From Diphasiastrum complanatum (Eukaryota > Streptophyta > Lycopodiopsida > Lycopodiales > Lycopodiaceae), in assembly GCA_029204225.1 (NCBI GenBank), contig CM055104.1, forward strand, positions 47,000,451 to 47,064,450: 64,000 bases of DNA, in the 5' to 3' direction. Position numbers and translations under genes: made by a program. The notes under the pieces are model-generated. The model saw nothing but the letters and a program-made list of their open reading frames with translations, ran no database searches and had not been told where the DNA came from. Numbering within the stretch: the first letter of the stretch is position 1; every line of letters begins with the position of its first letter. Positions 1 to 12,300 of the stretch are shown one piece after another.

Positions 1-637
1 TGAACTTGCCTTTGATGAACATTGCTTCCTCACCATCTTGAGATGGCGTTGTAGATCCACCTCTTTCTTGAAGCCTATATTCCTCATTGATCGAGATCTC
101 TTGAAGATCCACCAAACTTGGCAAAGTTTTTTGAATAATAAGGCTTTGTACAATGTTAGCATGAGCATCCAACGAACCATTAAGGATAACTTGAACAAGC
201 TCTCCTTCCTTAATGCTCTCATCAATGCAAGCTAACTCATCATTTAGAGCCTTCACTCTCAAAACAAAAATATTAGGACTCTCTTCTTTCTTTTTAAGCT
301 TTGAAAAATTGTCTTCTTAGAGTCAACACTCTAGATGTAGACTTGGATTCATAAAGCTTCTTCAAAGCTTTCCAAGTCTCATGAGATGAATTGCACTTAC
401 CAATCTCCTTGAGTAGCTCATTGGTAACATTCATCTTGATCATGTGTAGAGCTTTCTTTGCTCTCTTGTCAAACCTCACTTGATCTTGTTGAACCAAGGG
501 TCTCTCCTCCAACTCTACAACAATATCCATCAACTCATGCATTTCAAGAAGTGATTCGATTCTCACTTCCATGTAGAATAGTTGGATGAGGTAAGCCTAT
601 CATTGCCTTCCAACATGAATCCACTTGATGTAGCCAT
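1..637 (-). pseudogene. Copia gag (UBN2-type), 5' part, frameshifted
   Basis: Translation on the minus strand starts at an ATG at 637-635 and gives a Copia gag N-terminus like that at 30783. The segment KKALHMIKMNVTNELLKE is shared with the other family-A copies. A one-base loss near 575 shifts the frame (TGGAAGTGAG here, TGGAAAGTGAG in the copy at 30.8 kb). A second break lies near 294, after which gag continues toward the left edge. Gag would form the particle shell, but this copy is non-functional. Confidence 0.85.
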
Positions 638-1223
638 GTTGCAATTACCTGATCTTTCTCTTTCAACATGTTCCAATGCACAAAGCACTCTTTTAAATAA
701 CAACAAATGTTTCCAAAAGAAAATCACAAAGATATGGAAACTCTAAATTCTCTTCTAGCACTTATAACTAGCAAATCAGCACATAGAATGAAGAAATCTT
801 GATCAACCTATGATCTACCAACAATATAATGAATCTTGCCACTTCATAAGATTGAAATACACTCTATTGAGGTCCAGCAACCTCAAAAAGTAGAGATCCA
901 ATCAAAAATAGGGTCCTGACAAAATCACAAAAAATTGAATCATCCAAATTCTACATGCAATTACAACAAACTTGATAGAATCTTGTAGCCTCTAATGGAG
1001 CTTTCCTAATGCAACAAAAATCATCCAAATCCAGTAAGGCACGTGTGAGATCATCCTACTTCAAATTCATAAACCTAAATTGACTTTTGACCCACAAAAG
1101 ATCAATTCTACATATGCAAAATGCTTGATTTTTTAGTAGAAATCAATCTAGCACACTCTAGAATTGGTAGCTCCTCCAAATCTTTGATAAATGTGGCTGA
1201 TCCTTTCATAACCTGCAACACAA

Positions 1224-1235
1224 GCTCTGATACCA
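1224..1235 (-). other. Primer binding site, initiator-Met tRNA type
   Basis: The reverse complement is TGGTATCAGAGC, the usual Copia primer site complementary to the 3' end of plant initiator methionine tRNA. It directly abuts the LTR that begins at 1236. Confidence 0.85.
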
Positions 1236-1527
1236 TGTGAAGATTTTGTGAATCACTAAGATCCAGAATCATCTATTTACACCATTTGCAACATAGAAAA
1301 TCAACATCTACTTAATGAAAGAGATGCAAACTCAACAAGATCTTGATCAAACATCAAAACAATGATAAAATGAAGTTGAAGTCCATACAAAAATAGTAAG
1401 GAACTATATTTCACACGTGTGGATCCGAATATCAACAAAACAATGCATTCTACACACAAGATTGCAAGATATCATCAATATAGTGCACCAATATATAGAT
1501 TAACCCAAGAGAACTCATGTATGAGCA
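1236..1527 (-). repeat. Copia family A 5' LTR, truncated
   Basis: It starts next to the primer site with TGTGAAGATT, the complement of the LTR 3' end. It shares blocks with the LTR at 62258-62915, including ACACGTGTGGATCC-like and CATTCTACACACAAGATTGCAAGATATCA segments (split here: CATTCTACACACAAGATTG). The similarity ends at about 1527, so roughly half the LTR is missing. Confidence 0.75.
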
Positions 1528-2100
1528 GTCTGCAGAATTACAAGCGTTTTTACACAGTGTGCAGAAATACATGGAGTTGACAATAGTGTCACCTTTTTCA
1601 CATTTTTCTCATGTTAGGAATCTCGTGTAAAATCAGTGTCGCATTTTTTTGCTTTTTCCAAAGAGCCTCAAATGTTAAAGAAATGACATTGGCAAAGTGT
1701 GGGGCAACTCTAAAAGAGATTTAAGGGCACTATCAAGTTTTTCACAAAATCCCGACACTATCGCCTTTTTGTGACAATGTCGCCTATGGCTGTTTTAGTT
1801 CATTTCTGCAGAGCTACAAGGTGATTCTATTTAATTACATTCTTATAGCATAGATCATCAGAGAATCATAACATAATGAAGACCAATAGGTTGAGAGAGA
1901 GAGAGAGAGAGTAGAGAAAACTTGTATTACATAAAAAGAGAATTCTGTACAATGAGAGAGAAGAAGGCTATGTAGGCTCTCCAAGAGGGTTCATTTATGC
2001 AGACAGACTGTTTACGACCAATTTCATCGCTTATCAACAATCAATGACAAGGAACCGAATGGATGCCAGCACAGCACCAGCCAACTGGCGATCGCAACTG
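1528..2100. other. Non-coding; short direct repeat and weak GA run
   Basis: No coding potential was found. CTGCAGAATTACAAG (1530-1544) and CTGCAGAGCTACAAG (1806-1820) bracket a stretch with several GTGTC(A/G)C-type words. A short (GA)n run lies at about 1892-1911. The last part is probably U3 of the next LTR, whose left edge was not found. Confidence 0.4.
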
Positions 2101-2117
2101 ACGACCTAATTTCTTAG

Positions 2118-2126
2118 TATAAATAG
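2118..2126 (+). promoter_or_regulatory. LTR TATA box
   Basis: TATAAATAG lies inside the LTR, about 720 bp before the primer site and 65 bp before the (TC)n tract. That is the expected place for the U3/R promoter. Transcription start is inferred at about 2150. Confidence 0.6.
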
Positions 2127-2190
2127 CTGTTCATATTCATACAGTTTCATCATCAGATTATCAATCAGAAGTTAAGCATTTGAATAGTTA

Positions 2191-2337
<147 letters not shown>

Positions 2338-2838
2338 GTGAGCTTGAATACTCCTAAGCATTCTAGCTCACTTCTTAGAGTTATTTTAGAGATTGCTATT
2401 GCGCTACTGCTTATCAACATTGTGCATTAATTCAGACTTTCATTTTAGCCGCTCAGAGATAGCATAGAGACACAGCTTCGATCCGCAACTTATTGTACTC
2501 ATTTACTTTTGTTTCGTTTTTATACTGAATCAATACTATCCTTTATTGCGTTCAGCTTCATCTCAGAATGTATGCATGTTCTGGAGTTCTTTTCGATGCT
2601 TTATTGTTTGGCTACGTAATTACTGTAGTACTGATGATTCCAAAGTTAGTTACTATAAGATCAAACATGATTTCTGTCATTATTGTTTTGTTTGAAATTG
2701 ATAGGCGTAGTCATGCATTGTGAAAGAGAAAGATAGTTTATTCCGCCATGCACAAAAAGTTTTCTTTCTAGACACTCAAATTATTTTCATTCGTTTCTTT
2801 TCGAGCTAGACCTATCTTCTGCACACCACTTTCCGACA

Positions 2839-2850
2839 TGGTATCAGAAC
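2839..2850 (+). other. Primer binding site
   Basis: TGGTATCAGAAC directly follows an LTR end TTCCGACA, one base from the initiator-Met primer consensus. A second similar word, TGGTATCAGATC, lies at 2882-2893 and is not next to an LTR end. Confidence 0.75.
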
Positions 2851-3046
2851 AATTTCACTATTTCTTTATCTAATACCTACATGGTATCAGATCAAAATCT
2901 CTAATACTTGATATCTTTCATGATATCAAATTAATAATCATACTCTTCAGTTCTTTTCAACTTTTTCAGTATCAAAAAATTGATTTCATATTGTTGGCAT
3001 TACTACATCTTAGCGTCATTGATAGAATCGACAAACTAAGTTCCAG

Positions 3047-3886
3047 ATGGATTTTCAAAGTAAAGCTGGTTTTATCGCAGACAAGCTGAATGGATCCAGT
3101 TACCATTTGTGTAAATTTAAAATGAAGACCTTGCTAATCGCCAGCAAATAACGGGATGCTGTTACAAGTACAAAAGTAAAACCTGAAGATGACGACTCAA
3201 AGTGGAAATCGAAGGATGGTAAAGCTGTCGTGCTTATTATCCTCAATATATTAGATACACAAATTGGACACATAGCTGAAGCTAAAATGTCAAGAGACAT
3301 TTGGGACATCTTAAACTTACTATATGACGTGAGGGACGTAACAACTAAGTTACATCTACGAAGGAAATTCTTCACGTTCAAAATGTCTACTGGTGATTCT
3401 CTTCAGAGTCACATTAACCAGTTTAAGAATCTCTTGCAACAGATGGTCGCTGTCGGATCAGTCAGAGACGATCAAGATACAATTATGACATTGCTTTCAA
3501 GCTTGCCCTTTACATATGAGAACTGGGTGATGATCATATCGACACACATAGATTTAACTCTTACTAGAGTTATCACTATGTTGCTGCAAGAAGATAATCG
3601 AAGAAGTCAAGACACTCTATCTACTTCCTCCTCTCACACTCTATATGTCAACAAAGGCTCTAAGCGACATAAGCAAAAAAGCTCCAAGAATGCTGCAACG
3701 AATCAGAAACAGACTCAAAGTCAAGCACAATCATCAAATCCACAATCGAAGAAGAAGATGTTTTGTAGGTATTGCAAGCACAACAACCATGAGATCAAGG
3801 ATTGCCGAATTCTCCAAGCTAAGAATGCAGCCAAACAACCTGCAAGCAAACACAGTTTCATCATCTCTCCAGGTCAAAGTGGATGA
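3047..3886 (+). pseudogene. Copia gag with CCHC zinc knuckle
   Basis: ATG at 3047 opens a frame of about 280 codons broken only by a TAA at 3149-3151. The N-terminus (KLNGSSYHLCKFKMKTLL) matches the Copia gag start. A UBN2-like middle follows (IWDILNLLYDV, LRRKFFTFKM). The C-terminal knuckle CRYCKHNNHEIKDC fits C-X2-C-X4-H-X4-C. A Ser/Gln/Lys-rich linker precedes the knuckle. The frame closes just after the knuckle, before the protease. Confidence 0.85.
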
Positions 3887-4075
3887 AGGCGCATTCATGG
3901 TCAAAGATCAAAACGCATTTTTGGATGATTCATGGTTTCTAAATTTTGGAACAACACAACATATGACCAATCAACGTGAAATTTTCAACTCCTAACGTCT
4001 TACAGCATGAAGAAATTTGTTCATCTTGGTGACAATAGTACTCGCACTATTGAGGGTGAATATCATGAATGGCTT
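3860..4075 (+). pseudogene. Copia protease start, catalytic triad lost
   Basis: In the frame after gag, WFLNFGTTQHMT corresponds to the Copia protease motif W-x-x-D-S-G-A-x-x-H-M-T. The catalytic Asp-Ser-Gly has become Asn-Phe-Gly, so no aspartic protease could form. A few residues later (VHLGDNSTRTIEG) resemble the region after the active site, then similarity stops. Confidence 0.65.
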
Positions 4076-4460
4076 CCACTAGATAGCCATCGTTCGTGTG
4101 ATATTGGTTGACCTAAGTGTCAACGAATGGTTTTATGGCGGTGTTCGCTTATTTGTCGGATGGAACAACAGTGGAAAATTTAGCTACAAAGAGATATTTG
4201 AAAAATCTTTTAGATCCAGAGATATGATGGCTAAGGCTTTTTCATCCATCGCTTCCTAAGATTTTGGTTCAACCGGTTTAGCTATACCATTAACGTATTC
4301 AATCAAATTCATCTTCATTTTGAACTTTCACGTGTGGAAATCATCACTGTTCAACTTATTGATCAATCGGATCTCAGAGGGTGAACCTTTTATAATTAGA
4401 AAAATGATATCAAGAATAAAAATTAGCCAAAATCGTGAACTCGATAGATAATTTGAACCT

Positions 4461-4474
4461 GCTCTAATACCACT
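4461..4474 (-). other. Primer binding site and LTR junction of an unclassified element
   Basis: The reverse complement reads an LTR end CCCCCCAGCA, a 2-base spacer, then TGGTATTAGAGC. The same layout (LTR end, 2-base spacer, TGGTAT-A-GC) occurs at 28951-28965 and 22412-22428. It marks the 5' LTR of a minus-strand element whose LTR begins at 4475. Its coding part is not present to the left. Confidence 0.55.
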
Positions 4475-6207
4475 TGCTGGGGGGATGTTCGACGACGCAG
4501 CAGAATGTCTGAACGTTTCTCCCAAGAAAAATAAATAATTTTTTATGGATCGATCATTCAATATTCATGCGATCGCTAGATAGTTAGATCATTCATATAA
4601 GTTAATAGGATATCTTAGGTGGATGTCGTTGACAACCATGAATAATGTAAATAATTAAGCATCTATGACAACTATGCATTCTTCGTCAAATATTCTACGT
4701 TACTCTATGTAATAAGAGTATCAGATAAAGAGAGAGATGAATGATGATTTGATTTCACATAATCTAGTCTAGTTACCTAAGAAGACTCATGAAACAAATC
4801 CTTGCATTTGGAAAGGTGGAGAAGAGCATGTCAATACTTGACCAAATTTTATCGTAAATAGATGTCAACTTGGTAGACCCATAACATTTAGGTCTATATA
4901 AGATTCATATTCTATTCTTTTTTCAATTCACAAAATGGATTGTGATTTTAACTAACCATGGACATGATAGTCAATTTGAATATGAAGACCACAATGTTGG
5001 AAAATAGATCATTATGAACAACAATCATATGAAGGTTGCTTAAAACATTATGAGAGCCACTCTAATCTTTATAAAGATATGTGTACCAATCTAATCAAGC
5101 TAACAAGTGCTGGTTTTTGTAGCAATGATAATGATGATGAACGAGATTCACATCAATCTAAACATCATATGACCCACAAAGCGATACTCTTTGCACATAA
5201 AATCTGTGGCATAGCAATATTAATAAATCTCTTGGAGATTCACATCCACTATAACAATTGTTACATCCACTATAGCACTTTTTACAACCGCTAATGATTC
5301 TCTATATTACTTATTTTTTATGAAAAATGAAGTCCTATCATGATTAAAAATTGGTTGGAAAATTTTCACATGTTGTCATAGCAATCAAGATCTATTGGCA
5401 ATGGTGGGAAAATATCTTTGTGGTCCTGCTCTTATCTAATGGCAATACTAGATGGAATATGAAATATTGGCATGTTCCAAAGATTGTTGGTCATTGTTCC
5501 AACAAAAGGCCATTGAAGTCTTTTCATTCGAATTATTTGAAAAATGGTATTCCATTTGACAAAAGTCTTTAGTTGAGAAATATAAATTGTGGTTTACTAA
5601 TAGTTGATTGTGTTCAATTCCCAATAAAAAAGAAGTGGTGCAATATATGCATGTACTTGAGTCTCAATTATGAGCAGTTATGGAAAGCAACCTGTATCAT
5701 GATGAATATTGTTCACAAAAGTAATGAGTTGTGCACTAATAAACAATAAGGAACAATGAAACTCACAAATAATTTACTCACGGAATGTCAACACCCTTAT
5801 TTGTCCCATCGACAATCCTTACACTGATCAGATTCAAAATCTACTCTATGACCTATATCAGCATGCTTACGGATAACATATTTGTTGAAAGTTTAGGTAC
5901 ATAAAGTATGCAAGGCATTTTGACTTTCCCTACCTTTAATGGTCAAAAACATCCAATGGCAATAAGGGAGTGGTTGAGTTTCATGGACTATTATTTCTGT
6001 CATCATGCAAGTTCCTTTGTGACATTGTACTTTATGAGATTTATCAAATTTAGATGGCATCATGTTTGAGATCTTGTGAACTGGATTTACAGATTATTCA
6101 AAAATGAATGCATAAGAATCCTTGGTATAAAGAGCAGTGTCCATTTAATCGGTATATTAGGCCGACCGGCACCTCCAAAAACGAGTTGTCTGCTTTTTAG
6201 GTGCTTT
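4475..6207. other. Non-coding flank; probable LTR then the 3' side of the host gene
   Basis: The first part is probably the minus-strand LTR that starts at 4475, but its far edge could not be found. Around 5910-6060 the plus strand reads FPTFNGQKHPMAIREWLSFM, which faintly resembles a Gypsy gag N-terminus and is too short to call. From about 6207 leftwards the minus strand is the 3' UTR and terminator region of the sulfurtransferase gene. No clear polyadenylation signal was chosen. Confidence 0.35.
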
Positions 6208-6321
6208 TCACGAGGAGTTTGAAGCACAGTTAGTTGCAACTGGAGTGTCTGGTAAAGCTCCCCATTCTGTCCAAGAACCATCATAAACAGGAACATCATG
6301 TCTTCCAAGTCGGTATAAAGC
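6208..6321 (-). CDS. STR1: STR1 exon 12 (last exon)
   Basis: Thirty-eight codons from a TTGCAG acceptor to a TGA at 6210-6208. LYRLGRHDVPVYDGSWTEWG is the conserved C-terminal motif; the tail is short and Ser/Asn-rich. Confidence 0.95.
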   Translation of the reverse strand, partial: ALYRLGRHDVPVYDGSWTEWGALPDTPVATNCASNSS

Positions 6322-9300
6322 CTGCAAAAGCCACACACACATAAAATATGTAAGATGCAGGACATCATGGTAAAAACCTAAGCCACAGGTCCCCTATTAA
6401 TACTAACTAATTAGGACATCGTCAAATGATCTTAAACAATCATTCACAAACCAGAGCCAGAATAGAGGCAGTGACTCCCGTGCCGCAAGACGCCACGATA
6501 GGAGAATCCAAGGTGATTTCTGGTGGAAGACAACGGATCATTGAACCAATGATGTCAAAAATCATGAACAATATAGGAGTTGCTGTAAGCTAAATAAAAT
6601 AGTGCATGTTCTTCTATCCATTTTGCATGTTTCTACAAAGCAACGAATGTTGAAACAGTATACTAGGCCTAACCTGCATCCATGAATTTTGCAAGAAGGT
6701 CCTCTGATCCAAGCAAGAGACCTTGGTCATTCAGTACCTGTAAAACAGAAGATTGAAAAAATTCAGCAAAAACTTCTGTGAAAGACTCAGGTTTAGACAG
6801 CAAAACCCAAAAATTTTGCAACTAAGAATAGCCCTTGAAAAAATTAAATGCTCTGTTCTAGGGATACTACAAGATACAAAAGCTAGTGTGTCGTTTGATG
6901 GAATTTGCACCAATTATAGAAAGAAAAGGTCTTCATGATGATATGGGCAGTGTTGATTGTTATAACGCATTCTGAATGCATCTTCAGCAGGGAAATATCA
7001 GCTGATTTTAGACCTCGTGGGTTATGGGCTCACAAATTGAATAGAAGGAACATGTGTACAATGAGAATTGATAAAAAAAACATATGATGTAAATCTTGAT
7101 AGAAAGTAGAATATTTCTTCCATATTGTAGGTAGTTTTCCCCACTTTCTTAAAAATCTGAGTCCTATGAAAAAGGGCTTATCATACGTACAATGATGCCC
7201 TTGGTGCAAATGAAAGGTATACTTAAAATGTGCCATATTGTCGACATGAAAAGCAAAAAGGAACATTAAGCAAGAATTGAAGGCTATGAGCCAATCAAGG
7301 CAAGCCTTACTACACTCGATGTCCAGCCTAAGTCATTTTTGGGGCGATGAAAAGGATTGCCATCATGCATGGACTAATGCATTTCACACTATTCCATGCA
7401 TGATTTGCCAGATGGTACTAGGATCACTATTGTGTTCATGTTTTTATGTGGTGAGGTGTATATATGGTGGCAAGATCCTAAAGACAAGTGGCAAGCCTAA
7501 TGCACTGATGACTTCCAAAAGCGTTTACAACCACATTTTTTGCAACAATTTTGAACATTATCATCATTTTGCAACTATGCAAATGGGGACTAAGCTCTTG
7601 GACGTCTTTTTACAAGATATTCAAGACAATGTGCTCACTTCACCAATCACATGGACCCAACTCTTCTCAAGTTGCATTCTGATATAGGATCACCCAAATG
7701 ATATCAATTGGAAGTTTGCAAAAGTCAGTCACAATCCTTGTAGGATGCCATGCTTTTCACGCAAATTTTTGACAATAACCATGCCTAAACCCGAAAGCAG
7801 CAACAAGCTAGTAAGCCCGAATTCAAAGATGATAAAACCTTCAAGCACCATTTAAAGTAATGATTGGGTGGAACGGATAACCTTATCCCAAAAAGTGAAC
7901 TAGTTCAGTTGGAAAACAATCTTTAGGCACCATTCAAAGGAACGACTGGTTGGAAATAATAACCTTATTCCGGAATGTATACTAGTTTAGGTGGAGGATC
8001 TAATGCCCTTTGTATCCGCAGAACCAAAAATTCGTAAGCATATGATGTCATCGATTAAGAAACTGTTTGCTTCTTTAAGATCTAGTTTGTTGGAAAGGTA
8101 AGTCGGATGACGAGAACCCTTGGGAGAAAGAAGAAGATTTGAGATTGAAATCTCCTAGTCTTTTCCCTTGAGAAGCAAGTTCTTAAGGGAGAGGGAATGA
8201 TGGACCATAACAATGCACTTAAGGTGATGACCTCGATATGAGATAGAATGTCAATCTGGCATTATTCACATTTTTAGTGTCGCGTGTCAACATGCGCAAC
8301 TACCTTATGTCACAGCTCTAAGCATGAAGCGTGTTTGTGGTGGGACCTACTTGTACTATGTAAATATAGGTTGGAGAGCCATATTATCATTCAATCAGTC
8401 TACTCAGGAGTTGGTGGATGGTACGAGCATGGCATAGCTAAGATGTACTCTCTAAATTCTTGTAAGTCCAATGCATTGGGGTGAGTCACGAATGACTCTA
8501 TGGATAGGTGGTAAGTGAGTATTTATCACTTGAAGGTGTGCACTTACCTTACAGAAATCGACCTATTAGTTTCCTTACAGCAAGGTTTCTAGTTGACTGA
8601 TATATTGAATTATATTTTACTATATGCTGATGATGTGGTTGTGTGGAGCCTTCAGCCTTAGATCACATTATTTTAGCCGAGTTCATTGTGCCTCCTATTC
8701 AGATTGAGCGTATCTTTAGGTTGATAAGCTATCTAAAGAGACTTTTGTAGTTTGGGGATGTAGATATTGGAGACAGCCTACAGGAGATACCCATGCATAA
8801 AACTTGCCTCCAACTTGGGGTTTACAGGTAGGGTTGTTACTCATCTTGGTACTATTAGGGCTTCACGACTATTGGACTCATTTTGGCATCCATATCTCAC
8901 CTTCCCGAGAGTACACGTGATTATACTCGATAGTGCACATAATGAAAGTGTTTGGTAGGGTCCATTAGAGAGGGTCAAACTAGACTTCTAGTGGACTCAC
9001 TTTCTAGATGATGGCTATCATTAATTGGACTGGGGCTATAAGTTCTCTTATAGCTCTTATTTAGTAATAATCATCTTCGTACCTGTCATTCTTAATTTAC
9101 TACTAGATGTTATAGCTTTTTCCTCGAGGATGTTTTGCAGCCCTTCAGTTAAACCATACTTGGAGTGTACTCTTTTAGCAGTGTTGCATGTTGCAGCACT
9201 GCCCTATCCAGCAGTAGCGCCCCCTCCCTTGCCTCCATCTCTCCTGCATTTGATCTTTACCTCTCGCCATTCCTATCTTGCCTTTCGATTCTATTTAGTC

Positions 9301-12300
9301 TAACAATGAGCCCAATATCACTCTTCCCTTGACCCCTTATCGCAAATCGATGCCTCCATCACTCTTTCAGGTAAACTCTATGCTTCTTGAAGATACTGTA
9401 ACGCTATTCCAACTTCTTGCCAACAACCAAAAAGAGATGACTCCCATCAAGAAATGATCCTATTTGTGCAATCGCACCTTCAGCTGACAAATACATCAGT
9501 TACTCAGATGGGAGATTGCAACCATCAAATGCGAAGTGTCCTCCAAAGTATCTACCACTTCAGCCAAGATCCAGCAACTCAAAAGTCAAGTGGAACAACA
9601 TCATATGGCTATCCAATCATGGGCAGATATTCTTAGAGGTTTAACTAAAGCTATTCCTCTGCCTTCAATTATTTCACCTTCATTTATCTCAGCTACATCC
9701 AATGAAAGTTGTGTTAGAGGTATATTGAATTCACAAGATGTTGTGGAAGAAACTAGGAAGTTTTTGGCAAATTCAAAACTTAACTATCTTGTGACAATGA
9801 TAACTAAGAACTAACTTATTGTTAGCTTATATCAGCCCTACGAAGCTTCACAAACAAAGACTGCCATTATGACCTATACGTGAGTGCTATTTATCTGACA
9901 CATAATGTACCAAAAAAAGAGCTTAGGTAAAAAAAAGTGTAACATTTTAACTTTTTTAGAGCAAAAATTCTTGAGGGGAAATAAATGAGTCATTCCCACA
10001 TTCAGTTCCATTATTACTGACATCAGCTTGGAGAACAGGATGGGCTTCATATTTGCACATACTTCACTGAAAGGGATGCACTTGCTTCCAGGAACATGAC
10101 CAGCTCTGACTCCTTTGCGTGGCTCAGGTGCAACACCATCAAACCTGCAATGACGATCCTTTGTTGCATCATTTCCATTACAATTTTAAACTCCCTACTT
10201 GTGTGTGCAATAGGAAACCAACAAGAAAATAACATGTAACCTGGCCTTGGTGCGTGCATCAATATGTTGGAACGTTTCATCTTCCAAATTTTTCATCACC
10301 TGATCAAGCAATTATTGGTAGCCAACTGTTCAGGGTTAGCTAACAAGAAGGACAGCTCCAAATCAAGTAGCACATAACAGCACGTCCAACATTCATCAAC
10401 AAGATTCATGTCCAAGATATCATGTCTAAATCTATCTCATTTCAAGCAACATAGTTTCATGACAACGTGCTATTCACAAATGCTAATATGAGCACTGTAA
10501 GTTAGCAAACCTCTACATGTGCATCATGCAAGTTGCACATTGATGACTCTGTATCAAGTCTCAATATCCTAAAAAATGTTAGAAGGAATCCGAACAATGA
10601 AGCTCATCTCTGCGATAGACCTGCCATAAATGTGAGTGATAGGATTCTTGAGGTATATTTAGGTTCAAGCACTCAATAGAGATTCTTTTATTAGTAGTTT
10701 CATAGAAATTGCCAAAGAGGATCTTAACAATTGGCATCTGAGACTGCTAACCTCATTGCCTTGATTGAAAGGGTTCTTTTCGTAAAACAGCTCATTTACT
10801 CATTCATCATATTTTGTTGAAGGAGAAAGGTACATGGATCTGCGCATTGAGGAGAAGATCCATAGAGCCGTGGATGCAATAATCTTTTTACTTACAACAA
10901 ACTCACCCTTACTTGAAGTGGAAGCTTGTTCGATCATAGATTCGTACCAGAGCATCACAACAAAATGTTGAATGCAACGAAAATTTGATCCAAGACTGAA
11001 ATGTAAATTACCATGAGGGATCCATACACAGAAGTGAGACACACTATGATGCAAGCACACAGAATGTCCAAGATGATCTATTAGAGGAGCATGGAGGTTA
11101 GGTGCTGAGGAACGGTCAGGGCAGCATGAACTACATCACATCAAACTTAAAAAAGGCTACAAAAGTAACGATGAAGAACAGAGTGGTTGTACAATCCTGA
11201 TAGTAAGAAGCAGCAAATCAAAATGAACCAATGAAAGAAATATGAAAGAGCTGTAAAAAAACGTTGGAAGTTGGGACAAAAAACATACTCAAATCATAAT
11301 TATGGGCGACTGGAGGAAATGGCCAAAATAAGTACACTAATTTAATCAGATTCTTTGATTTCCAGAATAGCCAATGCAGACAAAATGCTTTATTTGATAT
11401 GCAAGTACTCAGAAAAGCACATGGCTGCAATTGTACATAGTACACCTGAGGAAAGAGGAAGAGGATCTCCAACTGCAAAGTGCAATCTAGAGTACTACAA
11501 AATTCATGCCTCGAACAAAGCCCTCCCTCTTAGATATTCAGGACTTCGTAGATGTCGGTGGGCTGACAAGGCAACAGTTTTAGCACCTCCAGTTGGAATT
11601 TAACCTGCTACCAATGATTGATGAAAGCTAGAGTTTGTGGTTCTGAACATTAGTCAATGAGTTTTGTGTGTCTCTGCAGGTAGTAGCATGGCTGTTATTC
11701 TTTTTTGCATGTTATAAAATTGTGGCCAAGTACCTCTTTCTCTTTGTAATGGGCAAATATCACTTTCACAATATAACAGTTACCTTGATGAAGATAACAG
11801 ATAATCCGAAACAATTAACATAAATTCATTGCGTGTAAGAACATAGTTGTTATCCTTCTTTGCATGTTATAGAATTGTGAGCAAAGTACGCATTTCTCTT
11901 TGTGATGGGAAAAAATCACCATGACAAAATTAAAGTTACCTTATCTTGATGAAGAATTTTCATTTGATAATTGGTCTAAAAGAAGTACGGAAGGGATGCA
12001 GAGACCATAGATACATCGGTCTCCAAGTCCTCAAATGTATACCACATACATTTTGATACAAAATGAAGCATGAGTATGTTCAGCATTGATTTCACTAATG
12101 ACAGAGGTTTATTGAAGCATTTCATAGAAAAAAGGAAAGACACTGAAGGGAGGTATTTGATGAAAAAATTTCTGCGAAAGAATTTATTGCTACTTGGCAG
12201 AATTTTGTTAAGCTCCAGCATAAGCATTAACAAAATTCTTGCTTTAACATCCCTCATTCTTTTACCTAGAAGGTCATCTCAGAAAAACCTGTCTACATTG

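Larger units (their letters stand above)
1..1527 (-). mobile_element. Ty1/Copia retrotransposon, 5' part (family A)
   Basis: The minus strand reads a truncated LTR, a primer binding site and the 5' part of gag, and runs off the left edge. Gag closely resembles that of the elements at 29544-34768 and 58789-62915, so all three belong to one family, called A here. The LTR is cut at about 1527, where its match to the LTR at 62258-62915 stops after the shared block around 1440-1525. No target duplication can be assessed because only one end is present. Confidence 0.85.
6738..10062 (-). other. STR1 intron 9 (3.3 kb) with LINE scraps
   Basis: Intron between exons 9 and 10. It holds two separate plus-strand LINE pieces (about 8614-8649 and 9310-9814) and an imperfect 82-bp tandem repeat. 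The rest has no recognisable coding content. Confidence 0.8.

Noticed and set aside
5890-6090. Gypsy gag-like reading (HPMAIREWLSFM)
   Set aside because: Too short and without a second landmark; it could be chance.
7277-7687. 136-aa open frame in intron 9
   Set aside because: No domain or homology was recognised. It lies inside an intron of the opposite-strand gene among scraps of old elements.
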